Source of the DNA: a virus
IMG/VR virus record: IMGVR_UViG_3300044627_004253
Span: 1-64,000 of that record
Direction: 5' to 3' (one strand)
DNA: 64,000 bases
In this document: in pieces, positions 6,249-12,753 of the stretch
How positions within the stretch are numbered: position 1 is the first letter of the stretch
Layout: every line of letters begins with the position of its first letter
Made by a program: the position numbers and the translations under genes
Notes under the pieces: model-generated
Databases searched by the model: none
Seen by the model: the letters and a program-made list of their open reading frames with translations, nothing else
Told to the model about the DNA's origin: nothing

Positions 6249-7025
6249 TACCGGAAAAGCTTCGGTAGCGTCACCAGTTTCACGCCAGCGAAGCTGGCGA
6301 ACTTTCATTCCGTTGCGCGCGCTGTTCCATGCTTTTATACACAGCGCCATAACATAATGCTTTGTTAGTTTAGCTTTAGAAATGGAGTTCTTAAGCATAC
6401 GCTCACGAAGCATATGAAACGGATCTCCGGCTTCGAGTCCTATTCCCCGTACAACCTTGTTGACGAAGGACACAGCTAGTAGCTTATCTTTTTGGCTAAA
6501 GATATAATAGCAGGCATCCAGTACGGACGGGGGCATGATACCTTTACTAATGGCCGATACTTGCAGGGATTCGCGAATATCCGGATATTTTGCCAGCAAC
6601 TCCTCGATTGCTGTGTTGGTATAGTCCACAGTTTTATCTGCGCGTCCTGTCATATATTTATCTACCAATGCAAGCGCTGAGGCCATTCTATAAGAATTCT
6701 TTTCTCCCAGCACCCCTAGCGTGTCTCCAGGACTACGGCGCTTACCGACGTCTTTTGTATCAAAAACATCAGAGGGAAGACCTTCAATTACGAATGACTG
6801 CACGGCTATGTTCGAATGCACGATAGCCGCGAGTCTGTGCTGCCCGTCGATCAAACGGGCAGCATTAATACAGATGGTATCGCCATTTACTTTCCAGCGC
6901 CCAGATTTAATTTCGTTCGATAAAACAGCGACATGCTTAGGATTCATGGCGCGGTTTCCTACATTCTTATCATTAAGTACTTTACGTGCCCAATCGGGCG
7001 TGATTGTTCTTAGTTCAGCTTTCAT
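6240..7025 (-). CDS. ParB/sulfiredoxin-fold domain protein
   Basis: The 261-residue protein carries the ParB-superfamily motif L-I-D-G-Q-H-R-L-A-A at about residues 58-67, within an N-terminal domain of about 100 residues. This fold covers ParB CTPases, nucleases and related NTP-binding proteins. The rest (residues 110-261) is helical and rich in basic residues, with no recognised domain. In phages such proteins are often of unknown role; DNA partition, nuclease activity or nucleotide binding are all possible. It follows the tRNA cluster. Confidence 0.75.
   Translation of the reverse strand: MKAELRTITPDWARKVLNDKNVGNRAMNPKHVAVLSNEIKSGRWKVNGDTICINAARLIDGQHRLAAIVHSNIAVQSFVIEGLPSDVFDTKDVGKRRSPGDTLGVLGEKNSYRMASALALVDKYMTGRADKTVDYTNTAIEELLAKYPDIRESLQVSAISKGIMPPSVLDACYYIFSQKDKLLAVSFVNKVVRGIGLEAGDPFHMLRERMLKNSISKAKLTKHYVMALCIKAWNSARNGMKVRQLRWRETGDATEAFPVAL
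6246..6270 (-). terminator. Hairpin at the end of the ParB-like gene
   Basis: CGCTACCG and CGGTAGCG form a perfect 8-bp stem with a 9-base loop. It overlaps the last codons of the ParB-like gene and leads straight into a promoter-like box. Confidence 0.55.
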
Positions 7026-7065
7026 GTTGTTATCTGCTTAATCTGCTTTTTGTTACGGGTAATGA

Positions 7066-7185
7066 TGAGCGCGGCAGGATTCGAACCTGCGGGCAGTGGG
7101 GTAACATCGAAATGTATGGAGCACTAGCTCTCCGCACCCATCCACTCTTCCTAGTGTCAAACTTTAACCTCTCGTTCACACGCTC
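7066..7185 (-). ncRNA. Second tRNA-like element with enlarged anticodon domain
   Basis: Acceptor GAGCGTG pairs with CGCGCTC (one G-U), the D arm is canonical (AAC-GAGAGGTTAAA-GTT) and the T arm is GCAGG-TTCGAAT-CCTGC. Between D and T arms lie about 69 bases, some 30 more than a class II tRNA needs. They can fold into CACTAG/CTAGTG, GGAG/CTCC and ACAT-TTCG-ATGT stems. The D arm resembles tRNA-Ser or Leu, but no anticodon loop with U33 is clear. Confidence 0.5.
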
Positions 7186-7230
7186 AAATTTGGGCGGAAT
7201 GTTTTATCTCCTATCGATATCGAAAATTAG

Positions 7231-7303
7231 TCGGCCCGGAGGGATTCGAACCCCCAACCAAGGAATTATGAGTTCCCTGCTCTAACCATTGAGCTACAGG
7301 CCG
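7231..7303 (-). tRNA. tRNA-Met (anticodon CAT)
   Basis: A 73-base cloverleaf with acceptor CGGCCTG/CGGGCCG, D loop with GG, anticodon loop CTCATAA (CAT) and T arm GGGGG-TTCGAAT-CCCTC. The paired C1-G72 end argues against an initiator, so it is an elongator Met tRNA, or an Ile tRNA if C34 is modified to lysidine. CCA is not encoded. Confidence 0.9.
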
Positions 7304-7310
7304 AAATTGG

Positions 7311-7383
7311 CGCACGCGGCAGGGATCGAACCTGCGACCTACGGATTAGAAATCCGCTGCTCTATCCACTGAGCTACGCATGC
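7311..7383 (-). tRNA. tRNA-Arg (anticodon TCT)
   Basis: A 73-base cloverleaf with acceptor GCATGCG/CGCGTGC, anticodon stem GCGGA/TCCGT, loop TTTCTAA (anticodon TCT) and T arm GCAGG-TTCGATC-CCTGC. It reads AGA, a codon favoured in AT-rich phages. It is 7 bases upstream of tRNA-Met. Confidence 0.92.
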
Positions 7384-7404
7384 TTAAAAGTGTTATTTGA
7401 TTTA

Positions 7405-7438
7405 CAAACAAATTCATACCACGCAAGTGGTTTGTTTG
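7405..7438. other. Imperfect hairpin between tRNA-Arg and the HNH gene
   Basis: CAAACAAA pairs with TTTGTTTG and inside it CCAC-GCAA-GTGG forms a GNRA-capped stem with a 6-base bulge on one side. It lies between the divergent tRNA-Arg and HNH genes and may be a processing or regulatory element. The rest of 7384..7484 shows nothing I can name. Confidence 0.4.
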
Positions 7439-7484
7439 CGCAAAGTTGCTATGTGTGTGGATCTACATGTGCTAAGTTACTCGT

Positions 7485-7853
7485 ATGACTACCAAAGGCG
7501 CTCGAAAAAATAGAGTCAGACGTGTAGTAAGAAAACTAGAATTAATAATAGCATCTGGTGGTTCCTGTCGCCTGTGCGGATATAACAAAAACATATCTAG
7601 TTTAGTTTTTCACCACGTACGAGAAAAATTCATGAGCCTATCAGGAAGACATATCAGTGCTACTAAAATGTCAGACGCAAGAAAAGAAGCCAAACGTTGT
7701 GTACTTCTATGTCATAACTGCCACAACGAATTACATAATCCACATCTCACACTAGACAACCTTTACAAGTTAAGGGCAGGTATAAAGAGTGGAGTATTTG
7801 AATTAGAAGAGGCTTTTGATTACCTATTCATATTTAAAAATAAGAAACCATAG
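7485..7853 (+). CDS. Free-standing HNH endonuclease
   Basis: The 122-residue protein has the HNH layout: Cys28 and Cys31 (C-R-L-C-G), His43-His44 (V-F-H-H-V), then C-V-L-L-C-H-N-C-H-N-E-L-H between residues 72 and 84. These residues form the zinc-bound beta-beta-alpha-metal nuclease site. It lies on the plus strand, opposite to its neighbours, next to a tRNA gene and with its own terminator, all typical of a free-standing homing endonuclease. Its target is unknown; the tRNA region next to it is a natural candidate. Confidence 0.85.
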   Translation: MTTKGARKNRVRRVVRKLELIIASGGSCRLCGYNKNISSLVFHHVREKFMSLSGRHISATKMSDARKEAKRCVLLCHNCHNELHNPHLTLDNLYKLRAGIKSGVFELEEAFDYLFIFKNKKP

Positions 7854-7885
7854 CCCCACGCTCGTGCTAGGAACGAACGTGGGGC
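7853..7885 (+). terminator. Terminator of the HNH gene
   Basis: GCCCCACG and CGTGGGGC pair, with a further short stem inside; ATTTGG follows on the plus strand. The hairpin begins at the last base of the stop codon. Confidence 0.7.
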
Positions 7886-7953
7886 ATTTGGTTATACAAC
7901 CAGTAACAACAACAAACAACAAAACCTAGCTCGTTGTTTGCTGACCATGGATG

Positions 7954-8094
7954 CTACAGTACCCCGGGAGGGATGTGTAGCAACTTTTTCCTTCGCAACC
8001 CGGAAGGCCGGGAGGGTTTGAGCTTGAGATTAAGCTTAGCCCGTGTCAGGTCCAGAAACTGAACCTTGTCCTTAGGTAGATATGTTTTACCCAT
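7954..8094 (-). CDS. Small basic protein, 46 residues, possible leaderless gene
   Basis: ATG at 8094 follows a promoter-like box with no room for a leader. The product begins MGKTYLPKDKVQFLDL and ends in a basic stretch (K-P-S-R-P-S-G-L-R-R-K-K). The stop is TAG at 7954. The position right behind the box supports it, but the frame is short and its 3' half overlaps GC-rich hairpins, so it could be a non-coding transcript instead. The gap 7886..7953 holds CAACAACAAAC repeats and nothing else I can name. Confidence 0.4.
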   Translation of the reverse strand: MGKTYLPKDKVQFLDLTRAKLNLKLKPSRPSGLRRKKLLHIPPGVL

Positions 8095-8114
8095 ACAAAT
8101 TTATATAACACAAA
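8095..8114 (-). promoter_or_regulatory. Promoter-like 20-bp box (consensus copy)
   Basis: On the minus strand it reads TTTGTGTTATATAAATTTGT, identical to the copy at 53816..53835. It follows a GTGC/GCAC hairpin and ends one base before the ATG at 8094. Confidence 0.55.
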
Positions 8115-8122
8115 GGGTGTGC

Positions 8123-8596
8123 CTATTGCACCTTATACAAGTCCACTAAAGCAGCTACATCCTTGGCTGATTTAACCTGATGAATAATGGCTCTGTATTT
8201 ATACATGAACATCTTATTCTTAATTTTAAATATATCAGTAACGTGTCCCTTGGAATCAATTACAAAAGCATCAGCAGGAATTACATTCTCTTCCAACGCG
8301 GATTCCCGGGTAATTATGAAGTCGGCTGAATAATTAATTTCTCTTACAGCTTTATTATCCTTGGAACGAAACTTTTCCTGCAAAAGAAAATTAACCTGTC
8401 TGTGTACGTGTACATCAGAAGGTAAAAGCATTTTAAGTAATTTATACGTTTGTGCCTCCCACTTAGAATCAAAGACTATATTCTCATATGTCCTATCTTC
8501 TTTAGCAGAGACTTTATATCTCCCAAACTTAGCCTTACCCTTATTTAGTATATAGGCTAGATTATCGGCAGATACTTTGTTTTTTGGTGTGGTCAT
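8123..8596 (-). CDS. DUF1064-like phage endonuclease (PD-(D/E)xK type)
   Basis: The 157-residue protein matches the pattern of the DUF1064 phage family: basic start, then F-D-S-K-W-E-A-Q-T-Y near residue 43, V-N-F-L-L-Q, I-N-Y-S-A-D-F-I-I, and V-I-D-S-K-G near residue 112, followed by K-N-K-M-F-M-Y-K-Y. The E, D and D-x-K residues fit a PD-(D/E)xK nuclease core. Family members are proposed to cut branched DNA or to substitute for Holliday-junction resolvases. It overlaps the next gene's start by one base. Confidence 0.75.
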   Translation of the reverse strand: MTTPKNKVSADNLAYILNKGKAKFGRYKVSAKEDRTYENIVFDSKWEAQTYKLLKMLLPSDVHVHRQVNFLLQEKFRSKDNKAVREINYSADFIITRESALEENVIPADAFVIDSKGHVTDIFKIKNKMFMYKYRAIIHQVKSAKDVAALVDLYKVQ

Positions 8597-9972
8597 TATT
8601 TAGACTCAGAGGCTACAGCTTTTGCAGCAGTAATAGGCTGCGACATTGCTTCGTCAATCAAATCATCTTCGTCGCCTAATTCGTTTATGACGTCAGGTGC
8701 TATTTTGTTAGAAGACAACGGCTTTCTATCGTTAACTTCTTTTTCTTCGCCTGAGTCAATACTGTCCTCTGTTATGATGTTTTCATTCTGCTCCATGTCT
8801 TCTTCGCCTTCAAGACCTTGCGCCCCTTCACCTGCTTTAAGCGCATTGATGGCTTCTAGCACATCTGCTATGGACATCGCTGCAGATTTTTCATTCTCAC
8901 TGAAATCTATATCAGTATTGATTAAAACATCTCTACGATTAACAGCGCCAAATAAACCTGCTATTTTAAATAGCGTATGCTGCGCTTCTTCATTTTGAAG
9001 TGAAGAAATCTTAGTAAATCTAGGAGCCATATCATTATACTCAGCCGCAGCTAGAAGCGCTACAACCGGAGACAGGGCTGCACTCTTTGTACAATAAGAA
9101 ATAGCATACTGTTTACGCTCTGCGGTAATTGGTACTTCACCTGCGCCTTTTATAGTATCAAGGGCTGAGTCAAAACCGTACTCAAGTAAATGTTGAGTAA
9201 AGTCAGCGCCTCTTCCTTGCGCTACAGCATGCACGATATCTACGAGCTCCGACTGAGAAGCCGCCTTGCTTCCCATGCATATGTTAATAAGAAAATCTAA
9301 AGCGTCAGATTCTTGCTCTTCTTGCGCAATTTTATCGTACGCATTCTTTTCTTCTTCTAACTCTGGCTGTTGTTCCTGCTCTTCTGGTGTCTTACGAATA
9401 ACTATCCTTTTAGGTGCTAAATCAGTTTTCTTCTTTAATCTAGGAAAGTACTTATTAAGCGACATGTTAGTTATGGATCCTGCAGCCAGCGCACTCAATA
9501 AAGCAAAGGCTACCGGGAGAGAGACGCCGATTTCTCCTAAGCCCATCGCTGTTCCTGGCCCTGCTTGTGCTGCTCTTTTAGCTTCACCTTCAGCCTCTGC
9601 ACTCTGAATAAATTCTTGCTGCGCCTTATCGAGCTGCTCCTGCAGCTGTTTCTTTTTGATGTTCTGATAAAGTTTTCTAACTAACGCATATGTACCTAAA
9701 GTGGAAAGCAGCCCGCCTGTCATAGCCATACCACCTGCGGCAAAATCAGCGGCATGCGATTTATTTACATCTTCTGCTTTCTTGGCGTTAACATTCAAGA
9801 ACAAAGTATTATCATCTTCTTCGTCAGTATCCTTTTTAGTTTGTGACTTTAAAGTATTCAAATAATTAACTAAGGAGGTAAGCAGCGCGCCTGACCCACC
9901 CAGCGCGGCTCCGCCAACGAGGTAATTTTTGATCAGTTCTTTACTGCGAGGGGTTAAAGCTATTTTTTTCAT
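8596..9972 (-). CDS. Putative virion protein with membrane-like segments, 458 residues
   Basis: The protein begins MKKIALTPRSKELIKNYLVG and has glycine/alanine-rich hydrophobic stretches at about residues 18-37, 78-98 and 148-168. Between these come acidic and glutamine-rich linkers, and the C-terminal third is acidic and disordered. This mix of potential bilayer-inserting helices and disordered linkers is typical of internal or ejected virion proteins. It belongs to a run of similar genes from 8596 to 12351. No enzyme motif is seen. Confidence 0.6.
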   Translation of the reverse strand: MKKIALTPRSKELIKNYLVGGAALGGSGALLTSLVNYLNTLKSQTKKDTDEEDDNTLFLNVNAKKAEDVNKSHAADFAAGGMAMTGGLLSTLGTYALVRKLYQNIKKKQLQEQLDKAQQEFIQSAEAEGEAKRAAQAGPGTAMGLGEIGVSLPVAFALLSALAAGSITNMSLNKYFPRLKKKTDLAPKRIVIRKTPEEQEQQPELEEEKNAYDKIAQEEQESDALDFLINICMGSKAASQSELVDIVHAVAQGRGADFTQHLLEYGFDSALDTIKGAGEVPITAERKQYAISYCTKSAALSPVVALLAAAEYNDMAPRFTKISSLQNEEAQHTLFKIAGLFGAVNRRDVLINTDIDFSENEKSAAMSIADVLEAINALKAGEGAQGLEGEEDMEQNENIITEDSIDSGEEKEVNDRKPLSSNKIAPDVINELGDEDDLIDEAMSQPITAAKAVASESK

Positions 9973-9973
9973 C

Positions 9974-10450
9974 TTATGTTGTCGAAACGAGTTGCTTGTA
10001 TTCTACACGGAAATATTCCAAAAGCATCAACCATTTTCCTTCGTAGAAGTTTTCTTTTCGGCTCGCCAGAATAACTGACGGGGCGGACTCAGGTTGTTGT
10101 TTAGCTAGTAAATTATTTAAATCGTTTAGTTGTTCTGCTACAGCCACATCGAAGATACCAACAACGGGCCCCACTAAACGTGTTGTCTCTGGAAATCTTT
10201 TATACTGATCATCGAAGGTCGGTACAGAACTCCACACGGATATACCCTTAACATCTTTATTTTCCTTATACTCTTTCTCTTCGTCGTTTTCTTCGTTCTG
10301 CTCTTTAGGTCTAGCCTCGGAAGGCTGAACCATAGAAGGCTGCGCTTTATCTGGGGTAGGCTGGATTTTATCTGTATCTACTAATACACCCGCACCGAGA
10401 TTTAGCATTGACTCCGCTAGCTTCTGATCTGCATGACTATTTTTTCTCAT
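9974..10450 (-). CDS. Hypothetical virion-block protein, 158 residues
   Basis: Residues 1-70 are low-complexity (P, Q, E, K rich; E-E-N-D-E-E-K-E-Y-K-E-N). Residues 70-158 look folded and include W-S-S-V-P-T-F-D-D-Q-Y. It lies 1 base from each neighbour within the putative structural operon. Function unknown; perhaps a linker or minor virion protein. Confidence 0.55.
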   Translation of the reverse strand: MRKNSHADQKLAESMLNLGAGVLVDTDKIQPTPDKAQPSMVQPSEARPKEQNEENDEEKEYKENKDVKGISVWSSVPTFDDQYKRFPETTRLVGPVVGIFDVAVAEQLNDLNNLLAKQQPESAPSVILASRKENFYEGKWLMLLEYFRVEYKQLVSTT

Positions 10451-11098
10451 TTAAAATAAATTTTGATTTTCCATTATCTCTTGAACCTTACTCGCTATAG
10501 CTGCGGGAGGTAACTTCGTCTTACCTAGTTGGTTTTTAATCTCATTAGATATTCTATTATAATAATCTATCTTCGCTTTTACTTGCTCCGCCTTATCCTC
10601 ATCTTCTTCGGAATGTCTGTTGAGCAACCAATAAAGACCGCCTGTGGCGCTGCCGCCTAACGCACCCGCCATAGCCATAGTTTTTACAATATCAGGCGTA
10701 TGGCTCGCAGTTGACGAGATGAGCCCGGGCAGGAGGCCTGCGGATTTGCTGACAATATCGTTGTTTAAACTTTCATTTTTTTCTTTTTCGTATTCATACG
10801 CCAGCTTACCCAACACATTGAATACAACGTCTGAGTACTGGTCGAGTTCTGGGTACCATGTAGCTGATTTAGAAAGACTATCAAGCACGTGATATTCAAA
10901 TTCTTTTTTTCGCCCCGCCTCAGCGAAGGCCTCAGCTGCTATTTTACAGGCCATGCGTTGAATATAACCATAATTAGCTTCTTTGCTGTTGTCCACTGTA
11001 GCAACAAAACCACACAGAGCTGTCATGTCTTTAGCTGATTTGTTATTCAAAGCAGCGGCCATTTTAACGCCTAAATTAAAAAAATTTGATTTGTTCAT
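10451..11098 (-). CDS. Putative virion protein, 215 residues
   Basis: The start MNKSNFFNLGVKMAAALNNK resembles the N-terminal helix signature shared by other virion-block proteins (hydrophobic helix ending K-x-A). A hydrophobic Gly/Ala segment lies near residues 135-155 (M-A-M-A-G-A-L-G-G-S-A-T-G-G). It sits between two similar Gly/Ala-rich genes with 0-1 base gaps. An internal or ejection protein is the likeliest role, without proof. Confidence 0.58.
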   Translation of the reverse strand: MNKSNFFNLGVKMAAALNNKSAKDMTALCGFVATVDNSKEANYGYIQRMACKIAAEAFAEAGRKKEFEYHVLDSLSKSATWYPELDQYSDVVFNVLGKLAYEYEKEKNESLNNDIVSKSAGLLPGLISSTASHTPDIVKTMAMAGALGGSATGGLYWLLNRHSEEDEDKAEQVKAKIDYYNRISNEIKNQLGKTKLPPAAIASKVQEIMENQNLF

Positions 11099-11099
11099 T

Positions 11100-12080
11100 T
11101 TAAATAAATTGTCCTGTTATAGTTCTGCCTTGTAAAGAGGGCTGTCCTAAATCGTTTCTAGGTATCGATGACCCGAATATAGACTTCGCTATACTACCTC
11201 CAAAAATAGCGCCAAGCACCGTACCTAGCAAACCTTTATTAAGTAAAAATCTAGCTACTAAAGCACCAACGGCAGCGCCGCCGTAGCCAGATAAAGAAGA
11301 CGCAAGTTGGCTTAAGTCAGGACTAGAAAGTTGAGCTACCCCTGCAATCAATTGACTCTTTTCATTAAAAGATAACCCAGGAGAAGCTTGAATAGCTTGC
11401 ACGATTCTGGCTTGCGCTTCAGAGGCGGAGGGGAAAGCAGATTTAACAAAAGCACTTTTATATTTTTGTCGCGCTTTATCCTTATTCGCGCGCATTATGT
11501 CTAAAGCTTCTTCAGGACTAAGCATCTGCTGTTTCTCTGGCGCTGGAAAGTCTGGTTTATGTTTTCTAAGATAACCACTATATGCGCCAATCGATCCTGT
11601 GGCCAACGCGGCTAAAAGCGCGTTGCGCAGCATGTTATTTGAAAAATCATTACCGGTTAAAAGGTTCATGGCCCCTGTACCTAAAGCACCCAGCGCTAAT
11701 CCCGGGGCGGCTGTGACGAGACCTCCCATTAATGGACCTTGATTTAATAGACTCCCCAATTGCGGGCCGAATTTATTTCTCAAGCTACTTAATCCTGCGC
11801 CAATGCTGTGTCCGAACGTTCTATCTGACTGATCAGGATGAAAGTATGCATTCATCGCTGCTTGATTAGGATTTTTTCTTTTAAACTCCTCGTCATAGGT
11901 AGACATCCATTGTAAAGGAGACATCTGTATGGTGTCTCCTTTATATGGAGACATAGGATCCTGTGTAGTTATGGTTTCAGAATCCGGCGTAACATAGTCA
12001 TAAATAGTATTCTTTATTTTACCTTTAAATAAAGGGTTAGCCGCAGAATAAATATCTTGAAGAGATGATGCGTTAGCCAT
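11100..12080 (-). CDS. Gly/Ala-rich putative internal virion protein, 326 residues
   Basis: The frame opens at 12110, but the ATG at 12080 (MANASSLQDIYSAAN) is preferred because it lies 1 base past the upstream stop, the spacing used throughout this operon. Several hydrophobic Gly/Ala segments (about residues 120-160 and 265-300) could insert in a bilayer. A central segment reads K-S-A-F-V-K-S-A-F. This fits a DNA-ejection or internal virion protein; no enzymatic motif is seen. Confidence 0.6.
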   Translation of the reverse strand: MANASSLQDIYSAANPLFKGKIKNTIYDYVTPDSETITTQDPMSPYKGDTIQMSPLQWMSTYDEEFKRKNPNQAAMNAYFHPDQSDRTFGHSIGAGLSSLRNKFGPQLGSLLNQGPLMGGLVTAAPGLALGALGTGAMNLLTGNDFSNNMLRNALLAALATGSIGAYSGYLRKHKPDFPAPEKQQMLSPEEALDIMRANKDKARQKYKSAFVKSAFPSASEAQARIVQAIQASPGLSFNEKSQLIAGVAQLSSPDLSQLASSLSGYGGAAVGALVARFLLNKGLLGTVLGAIFGGSIAKSIFGSSIPRNDLGQPSLQGRTITGQFI

Positions 12081-12081
12081 T

Positions 12082-12351
12082 TTAGCGATCTCCGTTTCTA
12101 TAACGCCCATATATTAGCGCGCCACCGCCAGTACCTGTTACCAGTTGTTTATTATTAATTCCGATATCTATAGGCATGTCATTGGGATTAGGTCTTACAG
12201 GATCAGTATAATTTTGATTGGCTGACCCACCCGGAATACCTTTTACACTGTCCCACTTCTTAACAGAAGCGGGTTGTCCGTTATCTATATGCGCCTCCTC
12301 AGCTCTCTTAATAAGATATAAGCTTGCGGCTAATTTAACAGAAAAGTCCAT
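12082..12351 (-). CDS. Small virion-block protein with N-terminal helix signature
   Basis: ATG 12351 (MDFSVKLAASLYLIKRAEE) is chosen over the track-length start at 12372, since TATAAT lies between the two. The first 17 residues are the clearest match to the K-L-x-x-S-x-x-L-I-K-x-A signature found in the muramidase, a metallopeptidase and RNA polymerase beta fragment. The remaining 70 residues are Gly/Asn/Pro rich and probably extended. Its role is unknown. Confidence 0.6.
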   Translation of the reverse strand: MDFSVKLAASLYLIKRAEEAHIDNGQPASVKKWDSVKGIPGGSANQNYTDPVRPNPNDMPIDIGINNKQLVTGTGGGALIYGRYRNGDR

Positions 12352-12398
12352 GGCAGTATTATAACATACCATGGACTTTCGTACAAATGCAAAATATC

Positions 12399-12749
12399 TT
12401 AGAATTTTTTGCCGTGTAACCTTTCTCTCTTAGTGTTGTAAGCGATCTTAGCCGCCATCGCTTCAAACACGCGCCAATTACGTCCAGCTGCAAGATCGCA
12501 AACACGTATTACAACATCTGCTAGCTCGGCTTCAACTCCAGTAAATTCAGGAACTTTATCGTCCGGAGGATTGCCGTGACGCAAGGCTTCTAAAGCTTCT
12601 GACAACTCAGAATGGATTAAAGCAATAGCTTCACCGTCATTCCTTTCTGTGTCCCAAAAACCTTTGTTAACTGCATTCTGATAAATATCAGCAGACACAG
12701 CATTCATGTCGACTACCCAGTCTGTTTCATTATATTTTTCTTTACTCAT
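12399..12749 (-). CDS. MazG-like nucleotide pyrophosphohydrolase
   Basis: The 116-residue protein has the all-alpha NTP pyrophosphatase pattern: I-H-S-E-L-S-E-A-L-E-A-L (about residues 45-56) with the E-x-x-E metal ligands, and A-E-L-A-D-V-V-I-R-V-C-D (about residues 74-85) with E-x-x-D. Such enzymes hydrolyse (d)NTPs or ppGpp-type nucleotides and are common in phages. It lies between the portal gene and a virion protein gene. Confidence 0.85.
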   Translation of the reverse strand: MSKEKYNETDWVVDMNAVSADIYQNAVNKGFWDTERNDGEAIALIHSELSEALEALRHGNPPDDKVPEFTGVEAELADVVIRVCDLAAGRNWRVFEAMAAKIAYNTKRERLHGKKF

Positions 12750-12753
12750 TTAT

